Assembly: GCA_963971575.1 (NCBI GenBank)
Contig: OZ020612.1
Location: 69,871,869 to 69,935,868, forward strand
DNA from: Liopterus haemorrhoidalis
Lineage: Eukaryota > Arthropoda > Insecta > Coleoptera > Dytiscidae
Direction: 5' to 3'
DNA: 64,000 nt
Within the stretch, counting starts at the first letter, position 1. Each line of letters opens with the position of its first letter. Below, one piece after another: positions 34,092 to 46,160 of the stretch. The translations under genes and the position numbers were made by a program. The notes under the pieces are model-generated. The model searched no databases. It saw only the letters and a list, made by a program, of their open reading frames with translations, and had not been told where the DNA came from.

Positions 34092-34816
34092 CGAGGGATG
34101 TTTCCAAAGTTCTGGGAATTTAGCTATAATTTTTATTATTTTGTTAATTTTCGTCAATATTACAATGTAGTTTTTCAACATAATCTCCATTTAACTGAAT
34201 ACATTTATCCCAACGATAATTTTTTTAAGCCGTCCTCAAAGAACTTTTTCGGTGTCTTCTCAATCCACCTATTCCAACAGTCTTGGCACCCAGCGCGGCG
34301 AAACCTTGTTAACAAACAATCATGCAAGATGTCATGAACTTGTCGTGTACCTATCCCTAGGCGCACACTAATTTGACGAATAGTCATTCGCCTGTCATCT
34401 TTCAGTAGGTCTTCGACGGCAGTAATGTTTCTTTCATTTACCGACGTGCTTGGGCGCCCACTGCGTGGATCGTCTCCTAGTGATGTTCTACGATCGATCC
34501 ACCGATATACAGTACTTTTGGATTCTGCAGACTCACCAAATACTCCTTGCAGACGCTGAATAATTTCTGATGTTTTCACACCTTTCCACAAAAAGACAAT
34601 TATTGCTCTTTGAGATTTTGCTGCGTCTTCCATGGTTACAAAAACAATGCTATGAAAACGCGTCTATATCAGTCGAACACCTAAATCAGACTGAACAATA
34701 TTGCACTAGATAGTTGCATAAACATGTCAAAACTTGTCTGGCACCAATAGCATTGCCTATAAATTCTGCGTAATTTAATTATAGGACAATTCCCAGAATT
34801 TAGGAAACATCCCTCG
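34092..34816 (-). mobile_element. Second mariner element, internally deleted (725 bp)
   Basis: Inverted ends begin CGAGGGATGTTTCC, with TTCTGGGAATT further in; TA at 34090-34091 and 34817-34818. A different family from 27591-29403 by terminal sequence. Confidence 0.95.
34155..34633 (-). pseudogene. mariner transposase fusion remnant
   Basis: From 34633: SQRAIIVFLWKGVKTSEIIQ, STVYRWIDR, DDPRSGRPSTS and MTIRQISVRLGIG, both HTHs of the mariner DNA-binding region. After VHDILHDCL it jumps to KTPKKFFEDGLKKL, the C-terminal end. A one-base shift near 34215 then gives RWDKCIQLNGDYVEK in another frame. The whole catalytic centre is deleted. In position and style it matches the other mariner remnant, so deleted copies of this kind are common here. 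Confidence 0.9.
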
Positions 34817-34939
34817 TATTTTGTGGATATGGTTCGAATTGTCGTAAAATACTGTTCAGTGTTGGTTAACGGTTTTCTTAATCGCTGCGAATCTGTTTTT
34901 CTGGTTAAAAAATTTAAATTTTGAACTTGTTGAATACAC

Positions 34940-35660
34940 AGTGTATCATTCTGTTCGTTCCGGTTTTATGCGATTCATTTTTTTTTTTTTTTCAAAATTT
35001 TTGTTGTCCATAGCGATTTTTTTCGTGAAACAGTTTTTTCTGGTGCGTTCAAAACATTTATTTCGAGCAACGGTGTGCCATCAAGTTTTGCTTCAGACTT
35101 GGGCACTTTTGCAAAACTTCAGCAGGCTTACGGAGACAGTGTTTTGTCAAGGACCCAGGTTTTTTGTGGTTTAAGGTATTTTCAGAAGGAAGATAGTTGA
35201 TTGAAGATGAATCACGCAGCGGAAGGCCTTCATCTTCAAGAACCGATGAAAATGTCGACATATTCCGGGATCTTGTGCGTTCCGGTCATCGGTTGACAGT
35301 CAGAATAATCGGGGAAGAGTTGAATTTGACACTACACCATTCATCAGATTTTGACCAATGAATTGGGGATGAGAAAAATCTTACACAGCAATTTCAATAA
35401 ACGAGTTTTTGGCTATTAAAAACATTCATGTGGCTCCTCAACCTCCTTATTCGCCTGACTTGAGTGTGACTTTTTCCTCTTGCCAAGATTAAAAAATCAC
35501 CTCAAGGGATGTGATTTTGGGACACATGAAAACATTCAAACGTCCGTAACCGAATAACTGAAATCTATTCCAATATCTGAGTTCCAGCACTGCTATCAGG
35601 ATTGGAAGAACCGTCTCCAGCGCTGTGTGGCTTCCCAAGGAACATATATATTTGTAGAGT
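34940..35660 (+). pseudogene. Third mariner transposase relic, decayed
   Basis: The + strand gives, over several frames, SRSGRPSSSRTDENVDIFRD, LVRSGHRLTV, then PQPPYSPDLS, FFLLPRLKNHLKGCDFGTHE and, near 35590, WKNRLQRCVASQG. These are the linker, the YSPDLxPxDFxLF region and the C-terminal W(K/R)xRxQRCIxxxG motif of mariners of a third type. PDLSVT replaces the usual PDLAPCD, so the last catalytic residue is lost. No TIRs were identified. Confidence 0.75.
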
Positions 35661-36486
35661 CCTAACAAAATTGTGCGAGTGTGGGCAAAAACCAACCCGA
35701 CAATGGCCAAGTTCGCATTATTTGTAGATTATATTAACTGCTCTGCTATAAACATATTTTTGCAAGAAGCAGCAACGTCAATCAAGCACGCGCTCAGATT
35801 GTTGACCATAAATCATGTATTTTTTATAAGACTGACAACTAGTAGTCAGTTATGTTGCTTTTAAAATAACGAAATGTTCTCGTTGAAATATCGAGATCCA
35901 ACTTCAATTCAACAAATCATTTCATGTGAATAATTTGACACAATTCTAATTCCGGTGTTCTAATAAAAACTAAGTTAGATACACATAACAGTAAGGCAAA
36001 TATGGACTGCTGCCAAATCAGTAAATCTCTCAATGTTTTATACAGAGTGAACGCACTGAATCAACGCTAACTTCGTCTTATCATCAAAGAAATTATTAAA
36101 TTTCACCCGCACAAAATTGCTAGATGATAATTTTAGAAAATGTTTTTGTTTTTTTGGAACGGAATTTTGTAATATGTCTGAACAGACTAATTAGAAGTCT
36201 GAATTAAGAATGATAAATTCACAAAATAAAATGTTAGGTGGTGAGTGATTTATAATATTATATGACAATTCTGTACGAAAATTAAAATATATCACCTCCA
36301 GAAATATTTGAATAAAATTTGCTGTTCAGAACTAGGAGTAAGAAAAATATTTTTTAATAAAATATTTAACTAGAGGTTCCCAACGTTTAGGTGGCGCATA
36401 ATGGCAGAGAAAGAAGATATTAAGAGGAGTCTTGTTATCCTTGTATAAACAGGTACACATTTAGGCTTTTTTGTCCACTGGATAAG
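35661..36486. other. No gene recognised
   Basis: AT-rich. GAGGTTCCCAACG at about 36375 looks like a worn hAT end without partner. Confidence 0.4.
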
Positions 36487-36628
36487 CAGCGATTCCCAAA
36501 CTGTGCGCAGATGGTTTGCAGAGGCGCCGCGAAAATATTTCAATATTCATCCAACTACGTTAGTTAGACCAGTTTTTACTTGGGGCACCGCGGAAAAAAT
36601 CTGATACATTAAGGGCGCCGGAACCACT
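36487..36628. mobile_element. 142-bp hAT-type MITE
   Basis: Left end CAGCGATTCCCAAACTGTGC; the right part reads GGGCGCCGGAACCACT. Flanks TGGATAAG and AGGATAAG agree at 7 of 8 positions. The last terminal base appears lost. Confidence 0.65.
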
Positions 36629-37990
36629 AGGATAAGGGATGAATTTTATCCTGCAGAATGAAATATTTTTTGGATATTCCGCATTTTTTCTAGTTTACTG
36701 CAAAAGTATAAAGTTAGGTATTCAAAGGTTTTCAGATCAACATCTGCTTGGGTGTCGAGTTATAGACAGTCAAGCTTTGAATATTCTGGGGCTGTTCAAT
36801 TGCGTTGCGAGATAGACCTTCAAAAAAAAGGTTATATTCCTGGATATTGAATATACCGACTACAAGTTCATTTCTAGCTGTAGATCAATATCTACATCTA
36901 GCTAAAAATTCAGCTAAATCGGAGATAGTTGAGCAAGGAATGATCCCTATTGCTTCAGTATGAAAACATTGGATTAACATTGGCCTTCTATAAGTCTTCC
37001 CATCCTGCTTTTCAGCGCAATAAGTTGTTGATTTTGAAATCTTTAAGGTCTTTCAAAATCTGGTAGCAGCATATAGGTTCTTGTTTTATTGTTTAATCTT
37101 AAAGCTCTAATAAAAATAAATAAATAAATATTAACAATAAATTATCAGTTTATACAATTTGAACTGTGAGATGAATATGTTTATAAAGAATCTTTTCTGT
37201 GATTAAATCAAATGTTTTTTGATTTAGTGGGTTGATAATTTGCTGTCAACTAAAATTAGAGTTTTGGATCCAACACAATACTATTGTGTTGCATGTCTGT
37301 TGTAATTGTGTACTACTTGGTCATTTTCTACTTTGTATACATTTTCAATAAATTATGGTCTGTAAGATTTAATGTTCTAATCCCGCTGTTTGGATCAAGA
37401 TATTGAATTTAGCACAATTTAAAATTACATTTATTACATGCATTTGGCAGTATACCATTGATTTTCGTGTACAAAATTTGGCAAAACCGATTCATAAAAT
37501 GTACTTCAGTAGTATTAAACCAATGGTTAATTATAAAGTATGCTAGTAGGGGATATAAAGTTTGTTCAAAAAGTTCAAGGACTGATCTTTGTATTTCGGT
37601 ACTATGCACACATTATTATATGTAAAATTAATGAGGCTTTTTTATAGTTTTAGTTACTTTTAAGTACGAATCTATTAACAATGTATAAATGTAAATTGGT
37701 ATTATGTTTTATTATATTCGATAACTGTAACTTATTCGGTGGAGCAAAGTCTTCAACGAAATGCCGTCATTTGGTATGGTTAATTGTTAATGCTTTTAAT
37801 TGTCTTTAGCTTTATCTGTATTCATTCCCTTCTTTCCGTGTGATTAACCATATTTGTATTGATCTTAACTCTTCTTTTGCCCAGCGCATTCCAAACCAAT
37901 GTTTTCCTTGCAATGTTTGGTTCACATAATTCAGTTCCATTTGCATTCTTTAATTTCTGCTTTATTTCACTCAGTTTGGTCACTATAGAT
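36629..37990. other. No gene recognised; short A-rich tail
   Basis: AATAAAAATAAATAAATAAA at about 37110-37132 may be a LINE tail. The - strand frame at 37409-37609 has no motif I recognise. Confidence 0.4.
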
Positions 37991-38625
37991 CAGGGGCGTT
38001 CAGACTTAAACCATCGGCGATCGACCATAAAAGCATTAGGCGGCAAGCGATCGACTAGGTAAAAATAAAATACAAAGTTCATAAATAGTTATATTTATTA
38101 ATTGCAAAGATACAACAACTAATGTTATTTTGATGTTGATGAATGGCATTGCATGTCATCTGCATACTTTTCATAAAACGGCACATAATTACAAAGTGCC
38201 AAACGCAAGCATGAATTAAGATGTTCGTCACTGAGCCGATTACGATATTTAGATTTACTTATTTTCATTTCGGAAAACGCAGACTCGCACAAATAAGTTG
38301 ACCCAAATAATGCTGTTAACTGAAGGGCTATTTGTTTCAAACATGGATATTTTTCTTCAGATAAACAAGCCCAAAACTTGTTATCTGTTGCTCTGGCTTT
38401 GAGATGTATATCTGACATCATTTTCAAGACTGGAATGAGATCTACCTCATTCCAAATAATATCTATTAAATGTTAAATCTTAAATTATCATCTATTATTC
38501 TATCAGATAGTTTAACATTTAATGTTCGTTACTAAATTAATAACTATTAAATTACAATAACTGTAAAAAAATATTTAAAATAGTTTTTATAAATATGTAC
38601 GCGATCGACTGTTTGAGCGCCCCTG
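37991..38625 (-). mobile_element. Deleted hAT transposon (635 bp)
   Basis: Ends CAGGGGCGTTCAGACT and, in reverse, CAGGGGCGCTCAAACA; GCGATCGAC words lie next to both ends. Exact 8-bp duplications CTATAGAT at 37983-37990 and 38626-38633. Only the C-terminal transposase end remains inside. Confidence 0.95.
38125..38427 (-). pseudogene. hAT transposase C-terminus, ZBED5/GTF2IRD2-like
   Basis: A 100-codon open frame: YPCLKQIALQLTALFGSTYL, CESAFSEMKISKSKYRNRLS, DEHLNSCLRLAL. This is the dimerisation end of the hAT branch that also gave rise to vertebrate ZBED5-like proteins (FGSTYxCESxFSxMKxxKSKxRxRLxDxHLxxxLR). The catalytic part and zinc finger are absent. The frame is undamaged where present, suggesting a fairly recent insertion. 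Confidence 0.85.
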
Positions 38626-38633
38626 CTATAGAT

Positions 38634-39289
38634 CAACTAAAATAGTACTAAAGATGAAAACTGCCGGACGTCCTGACTTCATTTTGCTGGACAAATCAGG
38701 ACAATTCTTATTAACCGAGACATATTACAACCCTATCCTTGTAGATCCATTCTAAAACTGTTCATTAACTTATAATTCAATCAACTAGTTCAATCTTATA
38801 ATTATTAATAATAAATATAAGATTGTTTAATGATTCATTTTTAATTCCGTTTAAATTTTGAGATATTCTGTTGAAAGTGCATAAAGCATGATAAATTTTG
38901 CAATATAATTAGTAATAGCAGAAATGAGTAACATTCGACGAATGAAAAGATCCAAAAGTTTCATTTATCAAATTGTAACGTATGTAACAAATAAAATGGT
39001 TCAAGAAATGTATATGTGTACTAGTTACGTTAAATGTAAACTCAGGCATTCATCCAGTCGAGAATTTACAGTATAATGAATGTCAAAACAGTTTCTAAAA
39101 TAGTTTTCAGAGATTCTACGTTGTAGTGACATTTGTCACTTGTTACAGTCTTTAATGTCGGTTTGTTACTTTTCCGACCTTATTTCACATTCTCATTGAC
39201 GGAGAATTCAACGGGGACGCAACGCACCAAAACTAACAACGTTTAATTTAGTACAATTTTGTTACGCGTACGGTCCTGTAAGGTTGGAG
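38634..39289. other. No gene recognised
   Basis: Nothing supported before the TTA target at 39290. Confidence 0.4.
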
Positions 39290-39535
39290 TTAAGGATTCC
39301 ACACACCAAAGCGGCCGCGGTGGCGGCCACGGTAGCGATACGGCAGCGGCCTAACGCAACCTATACAATACAATGAGACCACGCACATACAAGCGTTCCG
39401 CTATCTGAGAACGCCACCGAATGCAGCGTTCAGTCTACCGATCACCAAACACTGGCGGCCGAACTCGACAAGTTGCGTTAGGCCGCGCGATATTCATTGT
39501 TTATATACCACAGAGTGAATATATTTAAGAAAATA

Positions 39536-39686
39536 ATGTCGAAAATAGATAATTTAACAGAAAAAATCATAGATCAGTAAAGGATCATTTAATTTTGTAT
39601 GACTTAGCACATCATGATTACAAGAATATTAGGAAAACAAATAAAGTGTGGAACGAAATAGGAAAAGTTTTGGAAATTGATAGTAA
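39536..39686 (+). pseudogene. MADF (Myb/SANT-like) domain remnant
   Basis: MSKIDNLTEKIID at 39536, a one-base shift, then VKDHLILYDLAHHDYKNIRK and VWNEIGKVLEID. This matches the MADF pattern LIxxVxxxxxLYDxxHxDYKNxxxxxxxWxEIxxxL. PIF-like elements of insects are known to carry a MADF-containing second gene, which fits the TIRs and TTA target. The end of this exon is cut by the nested MITE exactly at a GTAAGT that may be a splice donor. Frameshifted, so not functional. Confidence 0.75.
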
Positions 39687-39958
39687 AGTCTGTTCCAAAC
39701 GGTTAGGCGGAACTAGATTTGGCAATCTAGTTACTTTCATCGTTTAAATCATGCTTTTGAGCCGTTTTGTTTAAGCTTTGTAAATCATACTTGCAACAAA
39801 CATTTTTTGGTTAAGGTTAATATCATTTTAAAATGTCATTTTCTTTATATTTTGAATTTTTGTGTCATTCTTAATACAAATATCCCAAGTAAGGTCCCTT
39901 TTCCAACCTAAAAGAACGAAATTCCCATTTAGTTCCGCCTAACCGTTTGAAACAGACT
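39687..39958. mobile_element. MITE nested in the Harbinger element (272 bp)
   Basis: 29-bp inverted repeats: left AGTCTGTTCCAAACGGTTAG then GCGGAACTA; the right end mirrors them with one change. GTAA lies on both sides (39683-39686 and 39959-39962). Superfamily not determined. Confidence 0.85.
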
Positions 39959-40168
39959 GTAAGTAGATTATTATTTTTCCTCTACATACAATTAATTATT
40001 CTATTGTATTCTCACAATCAATATTATCATACAACTATATACCGTGATTCACTAACTGATCGCTACCGCTACCGCCACTCCCACCGCGTTAGTGTGAGGA
40101 GACCTGATCGCTAGTCGTATCGCTACCGTGGCTGCCACCGCGGCCGCTTTGGTGTGTGGAATCCTTTA

Positions 40169-40968
40169 TTCGGAATTTGGATGTTATTAGTGAATACTGG
40201 ACGCTTCATCAGCCTTTGGAGACGATGCTCAGAGACGAAGAGCGTGTTTTAGGGTGTTAAATTGTTTTAAAGTTGTCAGGAGATGATGAGAGGTAGATCT
40301 TCGAATTCTAAAACTAACGAAAGTTTCTACATGTTTGCATCGCATGTTCTTTATTAATTTTTGTGTAAAGTCCTGAGTTGTGCCCATGCCCATGTTGAGA
40401 CGGTCATGTGTTCTTCTTCATTGTCTGTTTCCACGTATCCTTCTGAAAGGCAGTGGTTAACAATAGTCCGATGCTGAACGCTGAAACTTTACATGTGCAT
40501 TAAAATCCATTTCCGCTGTTGTTTTTGGCGACCTGCACAACATTTTAATGCGCCTTTTAAAATGAATCAGAAATGTGTGAACGTTTGAAATAAGCATTTA
40601 TTAATAGACGACTTGAGATATCTGAATATTTCATTCTCAATACTAATAAATAATGTAAATTTAATTTAATACATTTTCAAAGCTATCAAGGCTTTTCAAA
40701 CTTTATTACTTCGAGGTGTATTTCTAGATTACGTTTCAGACTGGGTACTTTTCATAATTTTAAGTTGTTGTTTCAAGTGAACGGGTTTAAATACATTTTA
40801 TAGAAATCTTTTTGACGTCATTCTCCAGTATTCATTTTAAATTTAACTGTCAAGATATTTGTTGTTCTTTAAGCATGAGATTACTATAATAAGAGTGAGT
40901 ATTAATCGTTGTTGATTCTCTGAATACAAATATAAAAATTATCTAATTTAGTAAACTATATTATAGAT
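40169..40968. other. No gene recognised
   Basis: Nothing supported; ends in the duplication TTATAGAT. Confidence 0.4.
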
Positions 40969-41266
40969 CAGTGTTTCTCAACCAAAAACGCACCGCGGAC
41001 CAGTAAAATACATAATTTTTTAACGTGGACCACTTATAATAATTGTTGGTTCATTTTTTGCAAGAAAACAGATATATTTAATGTGCTACTAAATATATTT
41101 ATTTTATTGGTAGAAAATCACAGAAAGTTTACAGGAAATAAACAAAATATAAATTATTTGCATAAAAAAACGTACATAAAAATAAGAAAATAACTGCAAA
41201 AAACATATACAAAAACTTTCGCGGACCACTAAAATTTTTCTGCGGTCCACCTGTTGAGAAACACCG
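40969..41266 (+). mobile_element. hAT-type MITE (298 bp)
   Basis: Ends CAGTGTTTCTCAACCAAAAA and CCTGTTGAGAAACACCG. Flanks TTATAGAT (40961-40968) and ATATAGAT (41267-41274) differ at one base. CGCGGACCA words lie near both ends. Same family as 48184-48480 and the partial copy at 26013. Confidence 0.9.
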
Positions 41267-42553
41267 ATATAGATGATAGATAAGAAGTAAGTATTAGTTT
41301 ATAGATTAAAAAAAGGGGCAGGCTAACATTTCATCGGTTCTGAGCCTTTTTGTGGACTGTCTTTTTTTTTACTTTTTTGCCGAAAATGTCAAAATTTTAC
41401 ACCGTTACTTAAAACTGACCATATATTTGTGATCTAAGGCTAAAAATATATAAGTATAACAATTTTCGAACAAAAATCAAAAAAAAATTTCTTCCGAAAT
41501 TTTGAAAATTTTGGTCAAAATTTTTTTGACTCCGATTTTAGCCAAAATATATTTTTAGGCTAATTTCGGGGTGAGGATTATGAAAAAAATATTTAAAAAA
41601 TTCATGCTTTCCCAGTTTTTGAGTTAGAGCTGATTTAGGTCAGTTTTTTGCCTATAATTCCAAAACTTTTGCCCAAACTTCAAAATGGACCAAATTATCT
41701 TGATCTCTGACCAAAAATGCATATTTGTACCAATTTTCAATAAAATTGGAGACAAAAAATTTTTACTTCAAAATCACGATTTTTTTAAGGTGTACCCCTT
41801 ACGATTTTTTCGATTTTTTGCCATTTTCAAGGATTTTGGATTTCTGCCCCTACAAAACTTAATAATATGTTTATTTAAACCCAATTTTTTTCTTAGACTA
41901 AACAGTGTAGTAGAATTTTAAAATTTCAAGCCGCATATTTATATCCCTAACCATTTTTTAGTTAACAATTTTCAAAAATTTCAAAAAAATTAAAAAACAA
42001 TGAAAAAACTTCAAAAAAATTTTTTGTTTAAAAATCTGGTTACAAGTAAATTAGGACCTCAAGATTTTAAAAATTTCAACCGCAGGTCTTTATTGCATTT
42101 CGTTTTTGAGATATATCCATGCAAAGATGAATATTTCTATAAATCACTCCATATTAAAATTTGTCATAATTTTAAAATACGCAAAACGAGTAAGGCCTCA
42201 AATTTTTTCTAGACCTAATAAACTACAAGGAATCCAAAAATTCAAGCGTCAGGTTGTTTTCTCTAACCGTTTTTGAGATGTGATTTTTTTTAATTCACAA
42301 ATTATGTAAATTATGCCATAAAAAAAATTGTCCCAATCTCAAAACGCATTAAACGTTTAAAGCCCCAATTTTTTTCTAGACTAAATAAACTACAAAGAAT
42401 CCAAAAATTTCAACCGCTGGTCGCTATCTCTAACCATTTTTGAGTTGTGATTTTTTTTATTTTACAATTTTCAGAAATGTAAATTATGCCATTCAAAAAA
42501 TTGTCATTATCTCAAAACGTTTTAAACGATTAAAGCCCCAATTTTTTTTAGAC
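41267..42553 (+). repeat. Inverted long duplication, right copy (tandem-rich body)
   Basis: Reverse-strand partner of 8345-9447. Starts ATATAGATGATAGATAAGAA and contains GGCAGGCTAACATTTCATCG and TGAGCCTTTTTGTGGACTGT. From about 41880 on it consists of degenerate units built on CCAATTTTTTTCTAGAC, then AAACTACAA(A/G)GAATCCAAAAA, then TCTAACC(A/G)TTTTTGAG. The two short frames at 41685-41921 and 42000-42212 are conserved with the left copy, but composition and tandem structure argue against a gene. Confidence 0.85.
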
Positions 42554-43041
42554 CAGTGGTTCCCAACTTTTTTACTTGCGGAGCCCTTTTTAGAATCAAT
42601 TTCTATGACGGAGCCCCTAGGCCTACCCTATGTCTTACAAATTAATAGTGTTTAGAAGTAATGTTACGGGGGAGGGGGCAGATTTTTTAGTTAATATAAA
42701 CTCTCTTTTCTCTTTCACAGCTCACATATTGATAGATAGACAGATTTTTATAAAATGAAGCAAATAATCAAAATACACGTAGATTAGTCAAACAAAAATG
42801 CATCTCGCCGATCACATTCCAGCTAGTCATAGAGTCATAAACCGGCTAGAGTCAGAAATCACTTGGACATTCATACAACTTGGCCAATTTTGTTTCAGAA
42901 TGTCATTTCCAGTTTTATTATTTTGATTCTGTTTTTTATTTCTAATACTTTTGATTTTATTCAATTTTTATTTATTTTATTTCCTGGAACGGCTGCGGAG
43001 CCCTTGAGAAGTGCACGCGGAGCACAGGTTGAGAACCGCTG
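42554..43041 (+). mobile_element. hAT-type element inside the duplicated block (488 bp)
   Basis: Left end CAGTGGTTCCCAACTTTTTT; the right end GGTTGAGAACCGCTG is its partner. GGAGCCC words occur near both ends. In the left copy of the duplication the same left end follows the same flank (CTAGAC), so the insertion predates the duplication. The outer flanks do not match each other. Confidence 0.75.
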
Positions 43042-44207
43042 ATAGGTTATTCAAGATTTTAATATACAGGCAATATATCAGTACAATATTTGTATTTAAT
43101 ATATTGTATATACAAGCACATGTTTTGATTGTGGAGTAAATTAATTAACCATTACTGAGTTACACCGATTATTTTAACAGTCATATTTGAAACACATCAT
43201 AATGTTTTTGCAAGCTTGTTTACATGTTGTTATTAACAGAATAAATAAAAAATCTATTATGGCGAATCACAGCCATAATAAGCCTAATAGTTAAAATAAT
43301 AAATGTACCATTAAATTCAAGCGTCAAATATCGTTCTGTCCAATCGTTAAATCAATTTGTTTATTTATTTTGAAGGCATTTTAAATTTTATTAAATAGAA
43401 ATGATGACACCAATGGGGTTTTCAACTGAAAATATTTTATCATATTTTAATAAAAACAATGACAAAAAATTGTTTTTAGTTGGTTTTTAACATTTACAAG
43501 GTAATAAGAGTTTAAAATAAAATTGACAAAAACTCTTTATACCTTTTAAATATATTTTGAGATTATTTTTCTTGAACATACACGATATAAACTTTCTTTA
43601 ATAATATAGATAATGGGAAGCAAAACTAAATGAGAACGTTCAGATAATTGGAAAAAAGGATCGTCTTCTACTTCTAAAATAAATGGATTCATTTTATGCC
43701 GATTCGGTATACGTTGGTTCATTTAGAAACGGAAAGACGGTGTACACTGATGTATCATAGCTGTTTCATAGCAGCCTTATAATGTAGTTATCTATTTCTT
43801 AGTACATAAAGAAATTAAAGCATGCGTCCACAAATAAATAAACAATGAGAGGCTGCATGTCCGCAAGGATTAGGTACACAGCACAAACTGCAATGTATTT
43901 CTAGAGCGACCAACACAGTTGTGTTGTTCCATCAAAGTTGCACGCTATTTGTATGTGAATTTATTAGCAGTTAAAACCTAATGAATTAAATACGCGTGCG
44001 GACGGACAGTAATTAGTTTGAGTAATGAGGGATTATTATTTAGAGCAACAGAGATGGACAGACGAATATACAGAGACAGAAATAGAGAAAGAGAAGACAA
44101 TAACGGCAATGAGTGTATAAGATAAAGATAAAATAAAATAATTTATAAGAAACATCTCAGAAAATTTATTACTCTCTTATATTCTATATTACAAGAATAT
44201 ACTTGTC
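43042..44207. other. No gene recognised
   Basis: AT-rich; nothing supported. Confidence 0.4.
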
Positions 44208-44660
44208 CAGTAATACCCCGCCACTCGACGTTAATTCGTTCTGAAAAAGCGTCGAGTAGCGATTACGTCAAGTGGCGAGTCGAATTTCTCCATAAGAAAT
44301 AAAGGGAATCATATGTACATATATACATATACATATAAGAAAATACACATATGTATATGTTTTCCTTTTAGCTATGCTTGCATTTCTATCTTTTGGACCC
44401 ATAATTATAAATATAAATCACTTATTTTAGCAAAAAACAAAAAGTTCATAGCTGCACTAAATCTGAGTTGTTGTCGTCAAGATATATAGGCGCGAACTGC
44501 TGGCCATGCGTTCATTTTGCTTTGTTTACCAAAATATGTATCATGTGATCGGTACTCGATCACGCGTCGGATAGCGATGCTCCGTCGACTCTCTTTCGAT
44601 ATTTACGTGGAGTGGCGAAATCGTCGAGCTAAGAGGCAGTCGAGTAACGGGGTATTACTG
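44208..44660 (-). mobile_element. Tigger-derived MITE (453 bp)
   Basis: Ends CAGTAATACCCCGCCACTCG and CGAGTAACGGGGTATTACTG. The interior on the - strand includes the start of the Tigger frame region (ATTATGGGTCCAAAAG) and the GATCGAGTACCGATCAC word of 14278-15934. TA follows at 44661-44662; the left flank reads TC, probably a mutated TA. Confidence 0.9.
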
Positions 44661-44662
44661 TA

Positions 44663-45544
44663 GTATAAAATACTCAAAAACTATTTTGTTACGGCCTGTC
44701 GGCTCACCAGGAGAAACGCCTATTAATTTTTAGGTATCTAATTTTGTAATCGTTTAATTTAGTAAATTCAACAACTGTGTTAAAAATATTTTAAAAATGT
44801 AGGTTCAAAGAACTATATTATAATTTTATTACAACTGTACATTTCAAAAGTTCCGTATAAAAATCAAAATAAAAACACCATCCCACATAATATATTTCAA
44901 CAAACTACACATAAAATGCAAAATTTCACACATGTCAAAACTAAAAAACATTTTGGCGCTTGTTCAAACAAGCATCGAGTGACATCTAATAATTAGGTTT
45001 AAAAATTTCACGATCTTTCAGCCATAGTCCATTATTCATATTTGAAAACTTAACACGATTTTCAAATTGTCGACAGTCCCTCTCTTTGTAAATGCCAAGA
45101 AAATTGACATACGAAATGTCAAACATATTGTTTAGTCAATTCATAAGTCAGTACTGATTTATTTAGAAATTTGTCAGCGAAGATTTTTTTTAAACCACAA
45201 ACACGCGGAAGATTATAAATAATATTTAAGAATCTTTGCAACTTTTTATGAAGAGTAAAGTTTATTATGAAGAGTCATAAAAGGAATTGGATTACTGTGT
45301 ATGAAAATAAATTGTAAGAGATGTAAAAGCAACAAATTTCTGAAGGTCTCTACCAAATAAGAATAATAAATTCAACACTTTTAAATTTGGCTAATTAGCG
45401 ATTTTTATAATCAAGTGACATTAATAGGGTTGTTCTGAATATATTGGCTCACTTTAACATAGCTACGGACACCGTTATTTTGGTTGTTTGTCATTGCTGA
45501 TAGTACTATATAATGAGTATTAGTATCAAAAATATAATATTTCA
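44663..45544. other. No gene recognised
   Basis: AT-rich; nothing supported. Confidence 0.4.
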
Positions 45545-46160
45545 TGAGGTATATAAAATAGTTTCGGACGTTTCGGAAACTGCTCAACAATCTGTTTCCC
45601 TCTTCAGCGATTACGAGAGTGATAAACATTTCAATTTACTTCGAGTTTTTATACCGGGTATTATAAGAGTGGGACCAGGTTACAGGTGTGTTGCTATTGG
45701 TTGGATGGTTGGGGTCAGCTGTAGGTATGGACCGGATTAAGGTTGTCTGTCACATCATTGTGTGGTAATGAGTTGTTTGTTACCGGATTGCTGACCTGAG
45801 GATAAAGGTTGTTTTGAATAATAGACAGCCAGAGTTCAGGAAATTCTATGCTGGCTTGGCTGACAGCATCTCTAGAGTTTTCGATCAAAGTAGAGTATTT
45901 CAATTTTCTTTTAAACTTGTTTTCTTCATACATTAAGGGTTTAGCATATTTCAATTGGAAATGTTCATTTTCCCAAGCATGTTGAGCCAGTTTGGAACTG
46001 TAAATTTCGCCCTGCTGAACTTATTTCTTATGCTCGTTTTACTTCACATGCAAAGGTCTGCAAGTCTCGCCAATGTATTGTTTCCCGCACTGGCAGGGAA
46101 TAAACACAGTTTTTGTTTAGGACAGATTTGGATATCGTACATGATAGAATAGATCTTAAA
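45545..46160 (-). pseudogene. Penelope-like element fragment with GIY-YIG domain
   Basis: On the - strand, over two frames: CGKQYIGETCRPLHV at about 46090-46040, then GEIYSSKLAQHAWENEHFQ, and from 45954 KYAKPLMYEENKFKRKLKYS with PELWLSI. The QYIGETxRPLxVRxxEH block is the YIG motif and first helix of the GIY-YIG nuclease of Penelope-like retroelements. Downstream, GGAAACAGATTGTTGAGCAG and CCGAAACGTC resemble their 3' end. No RT part is present. Broken by stops. Confidence 0.8.

Larger units (their letters stand above)
39293..40165 (+). mobile_element. PIF/Harbinger-type element with long GC-rich TIRs
   Basis: Inverted repeats of about 50 bp start AGGATTCCACACACCAAAGC and continue GGCCGCGGTGGC; the right end mirrors them. 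TTA lies at 39290-39292 and 40166-40168, the TWA target of PIF/Harbinger. GC-rich ends stand out from the AT-rich surroundings. The interior holds a MADF remnant and a nested MITE. No transposase remains. Confidence 0.85.
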
